From assembly GCF_000482805.1 (NCBI RefSeq), contig NZ_AXWT01000021.1, positions 1 to 64,000 on the forward strand: DNA of 64,000 nucleotides, read 5' to 3'. The translations under genes and the position numbers were made by a program. The notes below the pieces were generated by a model. The model was not told where the DNA came from. It was given only the letters and a program-made list of their open reading frames with translations, and made no database searches. The DNA comes from Deinococcus murrayi DSM 11303 (GTDB lineage Bacteria > Deinococcota > Deinococci > Deinococcales > Deinococcaceae). Shown here in pieces: positions 40,864 to 54,564 of this stretch. The stretch's first letter is position 1, and the number at the start of each line of letters is the position of its first letter.

Positions 40864-42123
40864 CTACTTTCCGCCTTGGTCGTCCCGCTCGGCGGGCTGG
40901 GTGACCTCCCCTTCCCGCCCGGCGCGGACGGTCCGGCGCGGCTCGACGATGAGGCCGGGGCCGACTTTGGCCCCCGCTTGCACGGTGCTGTGCGCTCCAA
41001 TCACGCTCAGGCGGCTGTTGGCGCTTTGGCCGCCCACGACCGCACCTTCCTCCACGACCGCGCCCACGTCCACGATGGCCCGGCTCACCCGCGCCCCGGC
41101 CCGGATGACCGCCCCCGGCTGCACGATGCTGTGCCGCACGCTGGCCCCCTCCTCCACAACCGCGTTGGGACCAACCACGCTGCTGATGACCTCGCCCGCA
41201 ATCACGGCCCCGCCGCAGACATAGGCGTGGTCCAGCCGCGCCGAGCCGTGAACGCGGGTGGGGGGCCGGGCAATCGAGCTGGTGATAAAGGGCCAGTCGG
41301 GGGTGTCCAGCTCAAAGCCTTGGCCGTCCAGAAAATCCTGGTGGGTCTGCATGTAGGCGTCGAGCGTGCCCACGTCCATCCAGTAACCCTCCAGCGGGTA
41401 GGCGTAGGCGTCCCCCCGCGCCACGAGGGCGGGCAGCAGCTCTTCGCCGTAGTCGCCCAGCTCGCCCTGCCGCTCCAGCTCCTCCAGGGTTTCCATCAAA
41501 ATCTTCGCGTCGTACACGAAGACTTCGGCGGTCACGGTCTTGCCAAGCGGCTGGTCAGGTTTGTAGGCGAACTTCGTGACCTTGCCCTCGCGGTTTGCCC
41601 GCACGTTGCCGAAGCGGGTGGCCTGGGCCTCGTCCGCCAGCTCGGTCGTGACCATCGTGACGCTGGCCCCGTGGCGGATGTGGGCGCGAATCACCTCGGA
41701 GTAATCGAGCTTGTAGATGTGGTCGGCGCTCATGACGAGCACTACGTCGGGGCCGAACTCGCGCATCAGCGGCACGTGCTGGGCGAGGGCGTGGGCGTTG
41801 CCATGGGCGAACTCGCCGTCCTCGTTCTCCGGGCTGGAAAAGGGCGGCATCACCACCAGCCCGCCCCGCGTGCGGTCGAGGTCCCAGGGCCGCCCGCCCG
41901 ACAGGTGGTCATTGAGGCCGTGCGGCAGGTACTGCTCGACCACCCACACGTCCTGCACGCCGCTGTGGACGAGATTGGAAAGCGGAAAGTCAATCAGGCG
42001 GTAGGTGCCCAAAAAGGGCACGGCGGGCTTGGCCCGTTCGGTCGTCAGCGGAGAAAGGCGGCTGCCCTTGCCCCCGGCGAGGACGATGGCCAGCACTTTT
42101 TTTCCGGCGATGCGCGTCGTCAC
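40864..42123 (-). CDS. glgC: Glucose-1-phosphate adenylyltransferase
   Basis: A 419-residue enzyme that makes ADP-glucose for glycogen synthase GlgA. The N-terminal nucleotidyltransferase has VLAIVLAGGKGSRLSPLT and RAKPAVPFLGTYRLIDF (substrate and regulatory sites), and the later MSADHIYKLDY motif. A left-handed beta-helix follows, with repeated hexapeptides such as SVVGPNAVVEEGASV. The GTG at 42123 follows CACACT by 7 bp. It is 55 bp upstream of dusA on the same strand; glgA is 25 kb away. Confidence 0.95.
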   Translation of the reverse strand: MTTRIAGKKVLAIVLAGGKGSRLSPLTTERAKPAVPFLGTYRLIDFPLSNLVHSGVQDVWVVEQYLPHGLNDHLSGGRPWDLDRTRGGLVVMPPFSSPENEDGEFAHGNAHALAQHVPLMREFGPDVVLVMSADHIYKLDYSEVIRAHIRHGASVTMVTTELADEAQATRFGNVRANREGKVTKFAYKPDQPLGKTVTAEVFVYDAKILMETLEELERQGELGDYGEELLPALVARGDAYAYPLEGYWMDVGTLDAYMQTHQDFLDGQGFELDTPDWPFITSSIARPPTRVHGSARLDHAYVCGGAVIAGEVISSVVGPNAVVEEGASVRHSIVQPGAVIRAGARVSRAIVDVGAVVEEGAVVGGQSANSRLSVIGAHSTVQAGAKVGPGLIVEPRRTVRAGREGEVTQPAERDDQGGK

Positions 42124-42250
42124 GCGGCTCAGTGTGAGGGTGCAGCCGCCCCCCCGCGTGAGGGAGAGTTGGAGGGAAGTTCACCGTCCCCCCTTCACCT
42201 TCAGGCCGCAGCAAGGCACATGAGAAGCCCTCTCCCCTACCCTGGTGCCC

Positions 42251-42406
42251 ATGTTCGCTCTGCTCGTCTTGATGGTGCTGCTCGCGCTGCTGGCCCACGC
42301 CGCGGCTCGGCAGACCCGGCTGAATCTCGGTGCTGACGGGGGCACCAGGGGCCTGGAGGGGACCCGCCGCCCCTTGGCCCGGTCACGGGAGGGGCACCCC
42401 GCCTGA
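42251..42406 (+). CDS. Small membrane protein (51 aa)
   Basis: ATG 42251 to TGA 42406. A hydrophobic helix at about residues 2-18 (FALLVLMVLLALLAHAA) is followed by a basic, Gly/Arg-rich tail. A TACCCT hexamer ends 7 bp before the ATG, the leaderless pattern. It is convergent with mqnC. No similarity is recognised; reality depends on the promoter. Confidence 0.5.
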   Translation: MFALLVLMVLLALLAHAAARQTRLNLGADGGTRGLEGTRRPLARSREGHPA

Positions 42407-42422
42407 GCTGGAGCGAGGAACC

Positions 42423-43595
<1,173 letters not shown>

Positions 43596-43623
43596 ACCCG
43601 CACGCTAGCACCGCCGGGGGGCG

Positions 43624-43950
43624 TCAAGCGTCCCGCCCTTCCGCCTGCGGCACGAGGAGCAGCACCGTCCCCGTCCGCACGGGCAGGGCTGTCCAGGGCT
43701 GAGTGGGCGTGACCCGGTAGCCCTCGGCGGCCCGCAGGCGCACGAACTCGCCGTGCGGCAGGTCGAGGACCGCTTCACCCGCGAGGCAAGTCAGCCAGCC
43801 CGTGACGGGAGGGCCACCCACCTTGCCCGGCAACGCGAGCACCCGCAAGCCCCCGCCGGGAAGGGTCACCCACTCGCCCGGCGTACCCCCCGCCAGCCGC
43901 ACGAGGTGCAGGGCCTGGGGCGGCTCCGGGCGGGGGGGGCGCGGGGGCAA
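43624..43950 (-). CDS. Hypothetical protein (cupin-like)
   Basis: A 108-residue protein starting at the TTG 43950, 5 bp after the topA stop, with a GAGG-like site. The sequence (GEWVTLPGGGLRVLALPG, then WLTCLAGEAVLDLPHGEFVRL) has the alternating strands of a cupin-like beta barrel, but metal His residues are scarce. Probably translated with topA. Function unknown. Confidence 0.6.
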   Translation of the reverse strand: MPPRPPRPEPPQALHLVRLAGGTPGEWVTLPGGGLRVLALPGKVGGPPVTGWLTCLAGEAVLDLPHGEFVRLRAAEGYRVTPTQPWTALPVRTGTVLLLVPQAEGRDA

Positions 43951-43955
43951 GAGCC

Positions 43956-46832
<2,877 letters not shown>

Positions 46833-46955
46833 AAGAGGTGACTCCACCGGGGCGAAGTGCGCCGAGCGTAGCACGCTCTTTGCGGGGTGGAAGGCGGCGC
46901 GGGCCGCGCTGGTGCAAGAGCAGGCCGCAGAATGCCGTGCTACGCTCCAGCTCCC

Positions 46956-47528
46956 ATGCGTGACCGGGGGTCTGCCGCTTCGCTGCTGCCGCTGCTGGTG
47001 CTGCTTGGCCTGCTCCTCGGCTTTGTGCTGATGCCGCGGCTGCCCGCTCCGGCGAGCACGCCCCATTCCACCGCCGTGGTGCTGGGGGCCGCGCAGTACG
47101 CCGGCACGCCCAGCCCCGCCTTTGCCCGGCGGCTCGACCACGCCCTTGCCCTGTACCGGGCGGGTGTGGTGCGCCGCATCGTGGTCACGGGCGGGCGGCA
47201 ACCCGGCGACCCCCACACCGAGGGGGCAGTCGGCGTGCGGTACCTGCGGGCGGCGGGAGTTCCGGCCCCGGCCCTGCTTGCCGAGACGAAAAGCCGCACC
47301 ACCGCCGACAACCTGCGCGGTGCCCGCGCCCTGCTGCCGCCCGGCACCCCCGTCACCCTGGTGACGGACCCGGCGCACATGCCCCGCGCCCTGGGGCTGG
47401 CGCGCGCCCTGGGCATGCGTGCGAACGCCAGCCCCAGCCCGCTGAACTGGCCTCCCGACTGGCGTTACCGGGGGCGCGAGCGGCTGGCGCTGCTGGCCTC
47501 TGCGGTGCTGGGCGTGCGCTCCCGGTAA
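46956..47528 (+). CDS. DUF218 (YdcF-like) protein with N-terminal membrane helix
   Basis: A 190-residue protein. A transmembrane or signal-anchor helix (LLPLLVLLGLLLGFVLMPRL, residues 9-28) is followed by a DUF218 domain: TAVVLGAAQYAGTPSPAFARRLDHALALY, IVVTGG, KSRTTADNLRGARALL and LVTDPAHMPRAL. The family includes ElyC/SanA-like envelope factors of unknown chemistry. TACGCT lies 9 bp before the ATG at 46956. It is divergent from topA. Confidence 0.85.
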   Translation: MRDRGSAASLLPLLVLLGLLLGFVLMPRLPAPASTPHSTAVVLGAAQYAGTPSPAFARRLDHALALYRAGVVRRIVVTGGRQPGDPHTEGAVGVRYLRAAGVPAPALLAETKSRTTADNLRGARALLPPGTPVTLVTDPAHMPRALGLARALGMRANASPSPLNWPPDWRYRGRERLALLASAVLGVRSR

Positions 47529-47574
47529 CGGGCGGCACAGGTCCCCACCCCCGGCGCCTGACACAATGCCCGCC

Positions 47575-48594
47575 ATGCTCCGTTCGCTGCTGTGGGTGCC
47601 CGGCACCCTGATTCTGCTCGCCGTGCTGGCCGACCTGCTGGTGACCAGCCTGAAGTCGGGCGAGGGCCGCCTCACCCGGCTGGTTCATACGGGCCTGTAC
47701 CGACCGATGCGGGCGCTCTCGCGGCTGGTTCATCCCCGCGAGGTCCTGGCCTGGACGCCCGGCGTCCTCGTCATCGGCACGCTGCTGGTGTGGATTGCGC
47801 TGACCTGGCTGGGCTGGGTGCTGATTTTCTGGTCGGTGCCCGGCTGGGTGGTGGGGGCCGACGAGGGCACCCAGGCGCAGCTCGGCGCGGTCGTGTACTT
47901 CGTGGGCTTCACCATCAGCACCCTGGGCTTGGGCGAGCTGCGGCCCGAAGGCCAGCTTCCCAGAGTGCTGACGGCCCTCGCCGCGCTGGACGGCTTTTTT
48001 CTGGTGACTTTTTCCATCACCTTCCTGACGCCGCTCGCGCAGGCGCACGGGGCGCGGCGCGAACTCGCCCTGCGCATTCACCGCGCCGGAGACACCGCCC
48101 AGCAACTCGTGCTCTCCGGCTGGCAGGAGCACCCGCAGGGGCTAGAGGGCCTCTTTGCAGAGATGGCGAGCGACCTCGTGCAGGTGGACGCCCAGCACCG
48201 CAATGCACCCTACCTGCACCGCTTTCACGACCGCTTCGCCGAAGAAGACGTGCACCTGCTGCTGCCCGCGCTGGGCGAGGCCCTCCTGATTGCCGAGCAC
48301 GGCCTCAAGGGGCCGCGCCTGCGGGGACTGCGGACCCTGCGGGCCTCAGTCATGGGCATGCTGGAATCGTTTGCCCAGGTCCACGACAGCGACCCGCCCG
48401 TTCCTCCCCTGCCGGACCTCGCGGCGCTGCGGGAGGCCGGACTTCCCTTGCGTGACGACGCCGACTTCGCGGCCCGCTTGGAGGGCGAAGCGGCCCTGCG
48501 GCGCGCCCTGCACGCGATGGTGCGGCAGGCGGGTTGGAGCTGGGACCGGGTGGCCGGCACGCGGACGCCCACCCTCAGTCTCGAAGCGATGTGA
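47575..48594 (+). CDS. Ion-channel-like membrane protein with a TLGLGE filter
   Basis: About 339 residues. There are hydrophobic helices near 8-25, 63-82 and 104-115, then a pore-loop-like segment TISTLGLGELRPEG (113-126) and another helix near 131-155, as in two-TM potassium channels. The filter reads TLGLGE rather than TVGYGD: Tyr and Asp are replaced by Leu and Glu. The long cytoplasmic region from ~160 is helical with no RCK signature seen. I prefer the ATG at 47575, 7 bp after a CACAAT box, to the one at 47566. Selectivity should not be assumed. Confidence 0.7.
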   Translation: MLRSLLWVPGTLILLAVLADLLVTSLKSGEGRLTRLVHTGLYRPMRALSRLVHPREVLAWTPGVLVIGTLLVWIALTWLGWVLIFWSVPGWVVGADEGTQAQLGAVVYFVGFTISTLGLGELRPEGQLPRVLTALAALDGFFLVTFSITFLTPLAQAHGARRELALRIHRAGDTAQQLVLSGWQEHPQGLEGLFAEMASDLVQVDAQHRNAPYLHRFHDRFAEEDVHLLLPALGEALLIAEHGLKGPRLRGLRTLRASVMGMLESFAQVHDSDPPVPPLPDLAALREAGLPLRDDADFAARLEGEAALRRALHAMVRQAGWSWDRVAGTRTPTLSLEAM

Positions 48595-48618
48595 CGCGGG
48601 CGGCTCGCGTTTGCTCCC

Positions 48619-50196
48619 TCAGCGTCCCAGCCGCCGCAGCACGCCTGCCACCTCCGGTAACCGCAAGGCCAGTGCCCCAGCGAGGTAGGCAGCCAGGCCT
48701 GCGCCGCCTGCCAGCGCCAACCCAACCATGCCGGGCACGATAAAGCCGGGACTGGGCATCACCAGCGAGACCAGCCAGGCAACCAGCCCTGAAACGGCGG
48801 CGAGGGGCACCACCCGCCCCAGGTGCCCGGCGACCTCCCGCGAGGGAAAGCCCAGGGCGCGGCGGTACATCAAGATGAGCGCCCCCGCCATCAGCACGCC
48901 GCTGACCGCCGTGCTGACGCCAAAGCCCAAGAACCCCAGCCGGGGCACCAGCGCGTGGTACAGCCCGACCTCCAGCACGAAGCCCGCGGCGCTGACGGCG
49001 ACGGCCTCGCGGGTGCGCTCGCGGGCGTAAAAGGTCCGCAGCAGCACGGTCACGACCGCCCAGGGCACCAGCGCCAGCGCCCACCCGGTGAGGATGCCCG
49101 CCCCCGCCTGAAACTTGGTGGCCTCATAGGAGCGGCTGAGGTTAAAGAGGCTCACGGCATAGGGGGCCAGTGCGACCAGGAGCGCACTCATGGGCGCGGC
49201 GAAGAAGGTGGTCGTGCGCAGGCCCTGCACCGTGAGCGCCCGAAAGGCCCGCCAGTCGCGGTCGGCGGCGTGCTGCGAGAAGCGCGGAAAGAGGGCCAAG
49301 ACGGGCGACACCACGAAAAGACCATTCGCCATCGTGAAGAGGGCCTCAGCGTTGGCATAGCCCGTCTGGGTGCCTACCGGAAACTGGCTGCTGTTGGTCA
49401 GCAGTCGGGTCACGTACACGTTCAGGACCTGCCGCGCCCCTGCCGTCAGGGTGAAGGGAGCCATCTGCCGCAGCACCCGCCCCAGCGCCGGGTGCCTGCG
49501 CAGGGCGGGGGTGGGCAGCAGCCCGAAGCGGGCCAGGGCCGGAAGCTGCACCACGAGTTGCGCGGCGCCCCCTATCAGCCACCCAAAGGCCAGCCACGTC
49601 GCTGTATTGGGCAGCAGCAGCAGCGCGGCGATGGACGCGAGGTTAAAGGCGACGGGGGCAAAACTGCTCTCCTTGAAGTGCTCGTCGGCATTGAGCAGCC
49701 CCATCGCCACCGCCGAGAGACTGATGAGCATCAAAAAGGGCATCACCAGCCGGGTGAGGTAAGTGGCGAGCGCCGGGTCCACGTTGGAGTTCGCGGCGGT
49801 CAGGAGGTTCACAATCCAGGGGGCCGCGAAGATGCCCAGCGCCATCACGAGGAGGTTCACCGCGACCAGCACCCCGCTAAAAGCCTGCGCGAGCCGCTTG
49901 CGGTCGGCCCCATTCAGCGTCTTATAGACCGGAATAAAAGAGTTGACGAGGGCGCCTTCGGCAAGCAGCTCGCGCAACAGATTCGGCACTCGCACGGCGA
50001 CCGCAAAGGCGTCCGTGAGCGACGTGTCAAACAGGTTGACCATCTGCTGGCGCACGATGCCCGACAGCCGCGACCCCAGCGTCCCGGCCATCACAATCAG
50101 GGTGTTGACCCGCAGCGAGCGCTGCGGAGCCGGAGCGGGTGCGGCGGGACCCTGCGGGGGCGGACTGGGGTCGGGAGCGGCGGGCGGAACGGTCAC
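48619..50196 (-). CDS. murJ: Lipid II flippase MurJ
   Basis: A 525-residue membrane protein of the MurJ/MviN family with about 14 helices, which flips lipid II for peptidoglycan synthesis. The signature GTLGSRLSGIVRQQM near residues 37-51 and the cluster DAFAVAVRVPNLLRELLAEGALVNSFIPVY (split across the cavity) are clear, with the functional Arg in the RVPNLLREL helix. The start is the GTG at 50196, where TACAGT ends 7 bp upstream; a longer frame would enter the intergenic repeat copy B. A Pro/Ala-rich lead peptide of about 25 residues precedes the first helix. Confidence 0.92.
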   Translation of the reverse strand: MTVPPAAPDPSPPPQGPAAPAPAPQRSLRVNTLIVMAGTLGSRLSGIVRQQMVNLFDTSLTDAFAVAVRVPNLLRELLAEGALVNSFIPVYKTLNGADRKRLAQAFSGVLVAVNLLVMALGIFAAPWIVNLLTAANSNVDPALATYLTRLVMPFLMLISLSAVAMGLLNADEHFKESSFAPVAFNLASIAALLLLPNTATWLAFGWLIGGAAQLVVQLPALARFGLLPTPALRRHPALGRVLRQMAPFTLTAGARQVLNVYVTRLLTNSSQFPVGTQTGYANAEALFTMANGLFVVSPVLALFPRFSQHAADRDWRAFRALTVQGLRTTTFFAAPMSALLVALAPYAVSLFNLSRSYEATKFQAGAGILTGWALALVPWAVVTVLLRTFYARERTREAVAVSAAGFVLEVGLYHALVPRLGFLGFGVSTAVSGVLMAGALILMYRRALGFPSREVAGHLGRVVPLAAVSGLVAWLVSLVMPSPGFIVPGMVGLALAGGAGLAAYLAGALALRLPEVAGVLRRLGR

Positions 50197-50247
50197 GGGG
50201 CCAACTGTAGTGCAAGCAGCGGGCTGCCCGGTCGCCGGGTCATAAGA

Positions 50248-50367
50248 GTTCCGGTTGAACAGTTCTGCAAGAACTGGAACCCCAGCTGCCAGGAGAAGAA
50301 CAGGCATTGACGGAGAGGAGTGGAGGCACCGAAGCGAAGCGCAGGGGCTGGCACGGATGTTCCGGAC
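50248..50367 (+). repeat. Dispersed intergenic repeat, copy B
   Basis: Aligns, in the opposite orientation, with 7675-7796. It includes the conserved small hairpin CAGTTCT-GCA-AGAACTG and the CGGAGAGGAGTGGAGG and GCAGGGGCTGGCACGGA blocks. It lies between murJ and the VOC gene and ends 6 bp before that gene's stop. Confidence 0.75.
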
Positions 50368-50373
50368 TCCGTA

Positions 50374-51012
50374 TCACAGCGTCACCATCCCCCCCGGCGT
50401 CTCCAGCAAGGCCGCCAGTTCGGGCTGCGGAGCCTCGTAGACCTCCACGTCGCCCGCAAGGGGCAGGGCACTCAGAAAGGCGCGGAGAGCGTCCGGGTCG
50501 GGGGTGCCCAGGCGCAGGGTCAGCAGGCGCACCCCGGCGTCGGGCAGGCGCGTCGGCGGGGGCGGCGTGTGCCACGCGATGAGGCTGGGCAGCACCCCCT
50601 GAAGCGGCCCGCCCCCCGGCAGCAAGCCGTCTGCCGGAACGGTGAGCGTCCAGCGGTGCTCGCCGCGCGACAGCTCCAGCCCCTCCCCATGCCCGGAGAG
50701 GTCGACCCCCAGCAGGTCCGGCACGCGGGCCACCCAGTGCAGCAGGACCGGACCGCCTTCCAGCCGCGCCCGTACGGTCGGCGTATCCAACCCGAACCAG
50801 CGCGGGCGGGGAGGTGAGGGGGCCGCCGGATTGACTGCGATGACCTCCAGGTAGAGGTCCGGCCCCAGCGAGAGCAGCGCGTTGTGGGTGCCAAAGAGGG
50901 CGTGCTCGCCGCCGGGCTGCATCCCGACCCCCAGGCGGCCTTCCACCCAGGCGCGGCCTTCTTCCAACGTGCGGGCGGCAACGACGAGGTGGTCGGGAAT
51001 GGCGGCGGACAT
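50374..51012 (-). CDS. Glyoxalase-like (VOC, DUF-type) protein
   Basis: A 212-residue protein. The N-terminus [20 protein letters not shown] and [22 protein letters not shown] match the glyoxalase-like domain PF13468. The two halves look like paired beta-alpha-beta units of the VOC fold. The ATG at 51012 follows TATCCT by 6 bp. Upstream is a 14-bp inverted repeat. The chemistry is unknown. Confidence 0.8.
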   Translation of the reverse strand: MSAAIPDHLVVAARTLEEGRAWVEGRLGVGMQPGGEHALFGTHNALLSLGPDLYLEVIAVNPAAPSPPRPRWFGLDTPTVRARLEGGPVLLHWVARVPDLLGVDLSGHGEGLELSRGEHRWTLTVPADGLLPGGGPLQGVLPSLIAWHTPPPPTRLPDAGVRLLTLRLGTPDPDALRAFLSALPLAGDVEVYEAPQPELAALLETPGGMVTL

Positions 51013-51050
51013 GCGAGGAGGATAGGGGAAAGAGGGAGTGGAGAGTAGGA

Positions 51051-51111
51051 AGTGGTGAGTGGGAAGCGGAAAAGGCCACCTCCGCCAGAGCAGAAGCTCC
51101 CACTCACCACT
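51051..51111. repeat. 14-bp inverted repeat between FAD and VOC genes
   Basis: Perfect arms AGTGGTGAGTGGGA (51051-51064) and TCCCACTCACCACT (51098-51111) with a 33-base loop. No T-tract follows. It is purine/pyrimidine-skewed, and the flanks (GAGTGGAGAGTAGGAAG and CCCCACTTCC) also pair, extending the stem imperfectly. Confidence 0.6.
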
Positions 51112-51127
51112 CCCCACTTCCCCTCCC

Positions 51128-52390
51128 CTACGCCCCCCGCGGACGGCTCATGCCTGCGGGGTCGCCGAGGAGGATGGCCGCCGCCTTCTCGCCGCTTTCC
51201 ATCGCCCCCTGAATGCTGCTCATGGAGGTGGCCTCGGAGGCGAGCAGCACGCCGGGCAGCCCGGTCGCGTGCCCCGCCAGGGTGGCGGCGTACTCCGGGG
51301 GCTGGGGAAACTGCGCAAAAGGAATGCGCTCGATGTGCAGGGTCCGTAAGTCCGCCGCCCTCGCCCCGTACCAGCGGCCCAGTTCGCCACGCACGCGGGC
51401 ATCGAGGGCGTCGTCGTCGAGGTCCGGCACCCCCAGCACCGTCACCGTGAGGAGGTGTCCCCCGGCGGGTGCCCGCTCCGGAAGCGCCTCGCTGACCCAC
51501 TGGGCGTTGTTGAGAAAGCCCTCTTCGGCGTTGAGCAGCAGCCGGGGCTGGGGATCCAGGCGGACCGTGGAGGCGTAGTGCAGGTACGTGCTCCCCAGCC
51601 GCCCCCGCGAGAGCGGCTCGCCGGTGAGCGCCTGGGCGGTGTCCGCGTCCGTCGCCACGAGGACCGACGCGGCATCGAGTTCTCCGGCACTCGTCACCAG
51701 AGTCACGCCGCCGGGCCGGGGCCGCAGCGCGGTCACCCGCACCCCGGTCCTCACGTCCAGCCCCGCCGCGAGCTGCCGGGAGAGTTCGCCCACGCCGCTG
51801 CGGGGCAGGGCCGCGCCACCGTCCAAGAGCATCCGGAAGTAGTAGCGAAAGAGCCGCGCACTCGTCCCCAGGTCCCGGCGCAGGAAGATACCCCCAAAAA
51901 AGGGCCGGAAGAAGTTCGTCAGCGCCCGCTCGCTGAAGCCCTGGCGGCGCAGGTAATGCTCGGTCGTCTCGTCCGGGCCGACGAGTAGGGTATGGGGGGC
52001 GGGCAGCGCCAGCCGCGCGGCGAGCCGGGCCACCCGCGCCTTGTCCGCCAGGGTGAGGGCGCTCGTGCTCAGGGTGGAGGGCAGGCTGGCGGGGTCGCGG
52101 CGGGGGTCACCCACCACGTCGGCCCGCTCCCCGCGCCGCACCACCCCTGCCGGGAGAAGGGGCACGAGGTCGAGCGCCGCGAGGTCCACGTTGCGCCGCA
52201 GGGCCGGATAGGCCGGGAACAACACCTGGTAGCCCGCGTCCAGCGTGTAGCCGTCCACCACCCGGCTGGTCACCCGCCCGCCAACCTGCCCCGCTGCCTC
52301 CAGCACCCGCACCCGCCACCCCGCCCGCGTCAGCACCCGCGCCGCCGTCAGCCCGGCAAGGCCCGCGCCGATTACCACGATGTCACCCAT
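51128..52390 (-). CDS. FAD-dependent amine oxidase/phytoene desaturase-like oxidoreductase
   Basis: A 420-residue flavoprotein. The N-terminal dinucleotide-binding motif [18 protein letters not shown] and [15 protein letters not shown] is standard for the amine oxidase/CrtI superfamily, and [20 protein letters not shown] closes the FAD site at the C-terminus. No carotenoid genes lie nearby, so a pigment role is only a possibility. The ATG at 52390 follows TAGCCT by 7 bp. Confidence 0.8.
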   Translation of the reverse strand: MGDIVVIGAGLAGLTAARVLTRAGWRVRVLEAAGQVGGRVTSRVVDGYTLDAGYQVLFPAYPALRRNVDLAALDLVPLLPAGVVRRGERADVVGDPRRDPASLPSTLSTSALTLADKARVARLAARLALPAPHTLLVGPDETTEHYLRRQGFSERALTNFFRPFFGGIFLRRDLGTSARLFRYYFRMLLDGGAALPRSGVGELSRQLAAGLDVRTGVRVTALRPRPGGVTLVTSAGELDAASVLVATDADTAQALTGEPLSRGRLGSTYLHYASTVRLDPQPRLLLNAEEGFLNNAQWVSEALPERAPAGGHLLTVTVLGVPDLDDDALDARVRGELGRWYGARAADLRTLHIERIPFAQFPQPPEYAATLAGHATGLPGVLLASEATSMSSIQGAMESGEKAAAILLGDPAGMSRPRGA

Positions 52391-52403
52391 GGGGGCGAGG
52401 CTA

Positions 52404-52889
52404 TCAGCCGTCCCGCTCCATTTCAGCCGCTTCGCCCAGGTCCAGCCCGTAGCACAGGCTGCCTTCCATCCCTACGGAGTAACCGTAGTTGGGAATGCGG
52501 CGGAAGCCCGCCGATTCGTAGAGGTGCAAAGCCCCGGTCTGACGGTCGCCGGTTTCGAGCACGAGCCGCGTGTAGCCCAGCGCCCGCCCCCGTTCGATCA
52601 GCCCTGCCAGAATCTGCCGCCCCAGCCCCCGGCCCCGCGCCTCCGGGACCGTCTACAGGCGCTTGACCTCGGCGCTCTCCGTCCCCAAGCGCTTGAGGGC
52701 ACCGCACGCCAGCAGCTCGCCGCCCTCCTCCACCCCCAGCAGCACGCTGCCCTCGCCCGCGAGCACGCCGGGGTCGAAGGGTTCGGTGCGCTCGTCGGTG
52801 TCGCCGTAGAGGGTCCGCAGCTCGCGCTGCTGGGCGGTCATCAGGCGGGCAGCGCGGGGGTCGTCGAAAGAGAGGGGCACGGGAGGCAT
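52404..52889 (-). pseudogene. GNAT acetyltransferase interrupted by an in-frame TAG
   Basis: A full GNAT-type frame of 162 codons (ATG 52889, TGA 52404-52406) except for a TAG at codon 79 (plus-strand CTA at 52653-52655). The stop falls in motif A: before it EVKRL, right after it TVPEARGRGLGRQILAGLIE, where the family has a Tyr-type residue (RLYV-type). The downstream half stays coding (ALGYTRLVLETGDRQTG, LYESAGF). A single base change from TAC would explain it. Either a recent nonsense mutation, a sequencing error, or a read-through site. TAGGCT lies 5 bp before the ATG. Confidence 0.8.
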
Positions 52890-52897
52890 GGGCCAGC

Positions 52898-53296
52898 CTA
52901 CTCCTCCGCCCCCGACGCCAACGTCTGCCCGGACCCGTCCAGCACGCGAAAGGCGTACCCCTGCGGCGTGAGGCGCGCCCAGGTCACCCGGAACCCCTGG
53001 CAGGACCCCGGCACCGTGAGCGCGGCCTCTGCGGGGTAGCTGCCGCGCTCCTGCCGGGCCAGCTCCAGCGTGCGCGAGAAGTCGGCCTCGCAGTGGGCGG
53101 CAGCGGCCCGCTGCACGGTGGCAGTAGCCTCTGCCAAAAGGGGAGCGGCAGCGCGGAGGGCCTCCACCCTTGCTTCGAGGTCGGTCACGCGGGCTTCCAG
53201 GCGGGCCACCTCGGCCCTGGCCTCGCGGTCTTGGCAGGCGGTGAGGGGAAGGGCCAACCCCAAGAGGAGCAGCGGGAGGGGACGGCAGCGAGTCAC
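52898..53296 (-). CDS. Predicted lipoprotein with coiled-coil
   Basis: A 132-residue protein with a lipobox: LALPLTAC, Cys at about residue 21. After the anchor, residues 25-60 ([19 protein letters not shown]) form a heptad coiled coil. The C-terminal half is a small domain with a second Cys pair (C69, C98). Likely outer- or cell-membrane anchored. The GTG at 53296 starts 3 bp after the stop of the RlmD-like gene, so coupled translation is probable. Confidence 0.7.
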   Translation of the reverse strand: MTRCRPLPLLLLGLALPLTACQDREARAEVARLEARVTDLEARVEALRAAAPLLAEATATVQRAAAAHCEADFSRTLELARQERGSYPAEAALTVPGSCQGFRVTWARLTPQGYAFRVLDGSGQTLASGAEE

Positions 53297-53299
53297 GCC

Positions 53300-54532
53300 C
53301 TACCGCTCCAGCACGCTCACGACTTCGACGTGGCTGGTCTGAGGGTAAAAGTCGTGGGGGGTCACCTCGCCGAGCTGCCAGCCCCGGCGCACGAAGTCCC
53401 CGACGTCCCGCGCCCAGGTTGCCGGGTCGCAGCTCACGTACACCAGGCGGTCAGCGGTGCTCGCGTGGATGTGCTCGCGGGCTTCCGGATCCAGCCCAGC
53501 GCGGGGCGGGTCCACGACGATGACGTCCACGCCGAGTTCACTGAAGCGGGCCGCGTCGCCGCTGCGGTAGGTCACGTTGCGCTCGCCCGCGCGGGCCGCC
53601 GCCTGCCGCCCCCGCGCCAGCGCTTCGGGGGCCGAATCGAGGACCGTCACGCGGGTGAAGTGGGGCGCAAGGTGCCGCCCGATGGCCCCGGTCCCGCCGT
53701 AGAGGTCGGCGGCGTGGGTGCCCTGCCCGGCCAGCTCCGCCGCGCGGAGGTAGGCCAACCCCGCCGCTTCGGGGTTGACCTGCGCGAAGCCCGTTGCGGT
53801 GACGCCCACGCGCACCCTTCCGAACTCCTCTTGCACCTCGGCTTCACCCGCGACCAGGCGCACCCCCGCCCCGAAGCGCCGCCCGGCGGGCTCCGCGAGG
53901 CTGACGCCGACCGCTCCCGCGTCCATCAGATGGTCCGAAGCCCGCAGAAACGCGCGTGGCTCGCCCGCCCCAACCAGCGCGGCGACCACTTCCCCCGTCA
54001 GGCGGCTGGCGCGAAAGGCGACCTCGCCAGCGGGGGCGAGCAGTGCCGGGTCGAGGCGGTCCATCACGGCCCCTATCGCCTCCATGACGAGGGGGTCTTC
54101 GCCGACAGGCTGCGGCTCGCGGCCCCGGCGCTCGCGGTAGGCGAGGCCCGCCGGAGTCACGAGGTATTGGGCCGTGTTGCGGTAGTGCCACTCGCGGGGG
54201 CTGGGCACCGTCTGACCCACCGGATGGCGCAGCTTGGCGATGCGGCTCAGGGCCTCTTCCACAAAGCCGCGCTTATAGCGGAGCTGAGCGGGGTATGCCG
54301 CGTGCGCGAGGTCCACGGTGGGGAGGTCGGGCGCGTCCACCCGGTCGGGGCTGGGGATAAGCACCCGGCGGGTCATCCCCTGGCGCACGCCCCGGCCCGT
54401 GCGGACTGCCGCTTCCACCCGCTCGCCGGGCAGTGCCCCGCGCACGAGCACCACGCCGGACTCGTCGCGGGCGAGGCCCAACCCCCCGGCGACCAGTTTT
54501 TCGATTTCCAGCGTGAGCAGAGCGTCAGACAT
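53300..54532 (-). CDS. RlmD/TrmA-family 23S rRNA (uracil-5-)-methyltransferase-like
   Basis: A 410-residue RNA m5U methyltransferase. An N-terminal TRAM-like part ([18 protein letters not shown]) precedes a SAM domain with [15 protein letters not shown] and [12 protein letters not shown], the catalytic [12 protein letters not shown] (Cys near 365), and the C-terminal [11 protein letters not shown]. The usual N-terminal cluster cysteines are not evident. Target 1939-type uridine in 23S rRNA is inferred. The ATG at 54532 follows TACCCT by 9 bp. Confidence 0.88.
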   Translation of the reverse strand: MSDALLTLEIEKLVAGGLGLARDESGVVLVRGALPGERVEAAVRTGRGVRQGMTRRVLIPSPDRVDAPDLPTVDLAHAAYPAQLRYKRGFVEEALSRIAKLRHPVGQTVPSPREWHYRNTAQYLVTPAGLAYRERRGREPQPVGEDPLVMEAIGAVMDRLDPALLAPAGEVAFRASRLTGEVVAALVGAGEPRAFLRASDHLMDAGAVGVSLAEPAGRRFGAGVRLVAGEAEVQEEFGRVRVGVTATGFAQVNPEAAGLAYLRAAELAGQGTHAADLYGGTGAIGRHLAPHFTRVTVLDSAPEALARGRQAAARAGERNVTYRSGDAARFSELGVDVIVVDPPRAGLDPEAREHIHASTADRLVYVSCDPATWARDVGDFVRRGWQLGEVTPHDFYPQTSHVEVVSVLER

Positions 54533-54564
54533 ATGGAAGACAGGGTAGCGCTCCCCGGCCTCCC

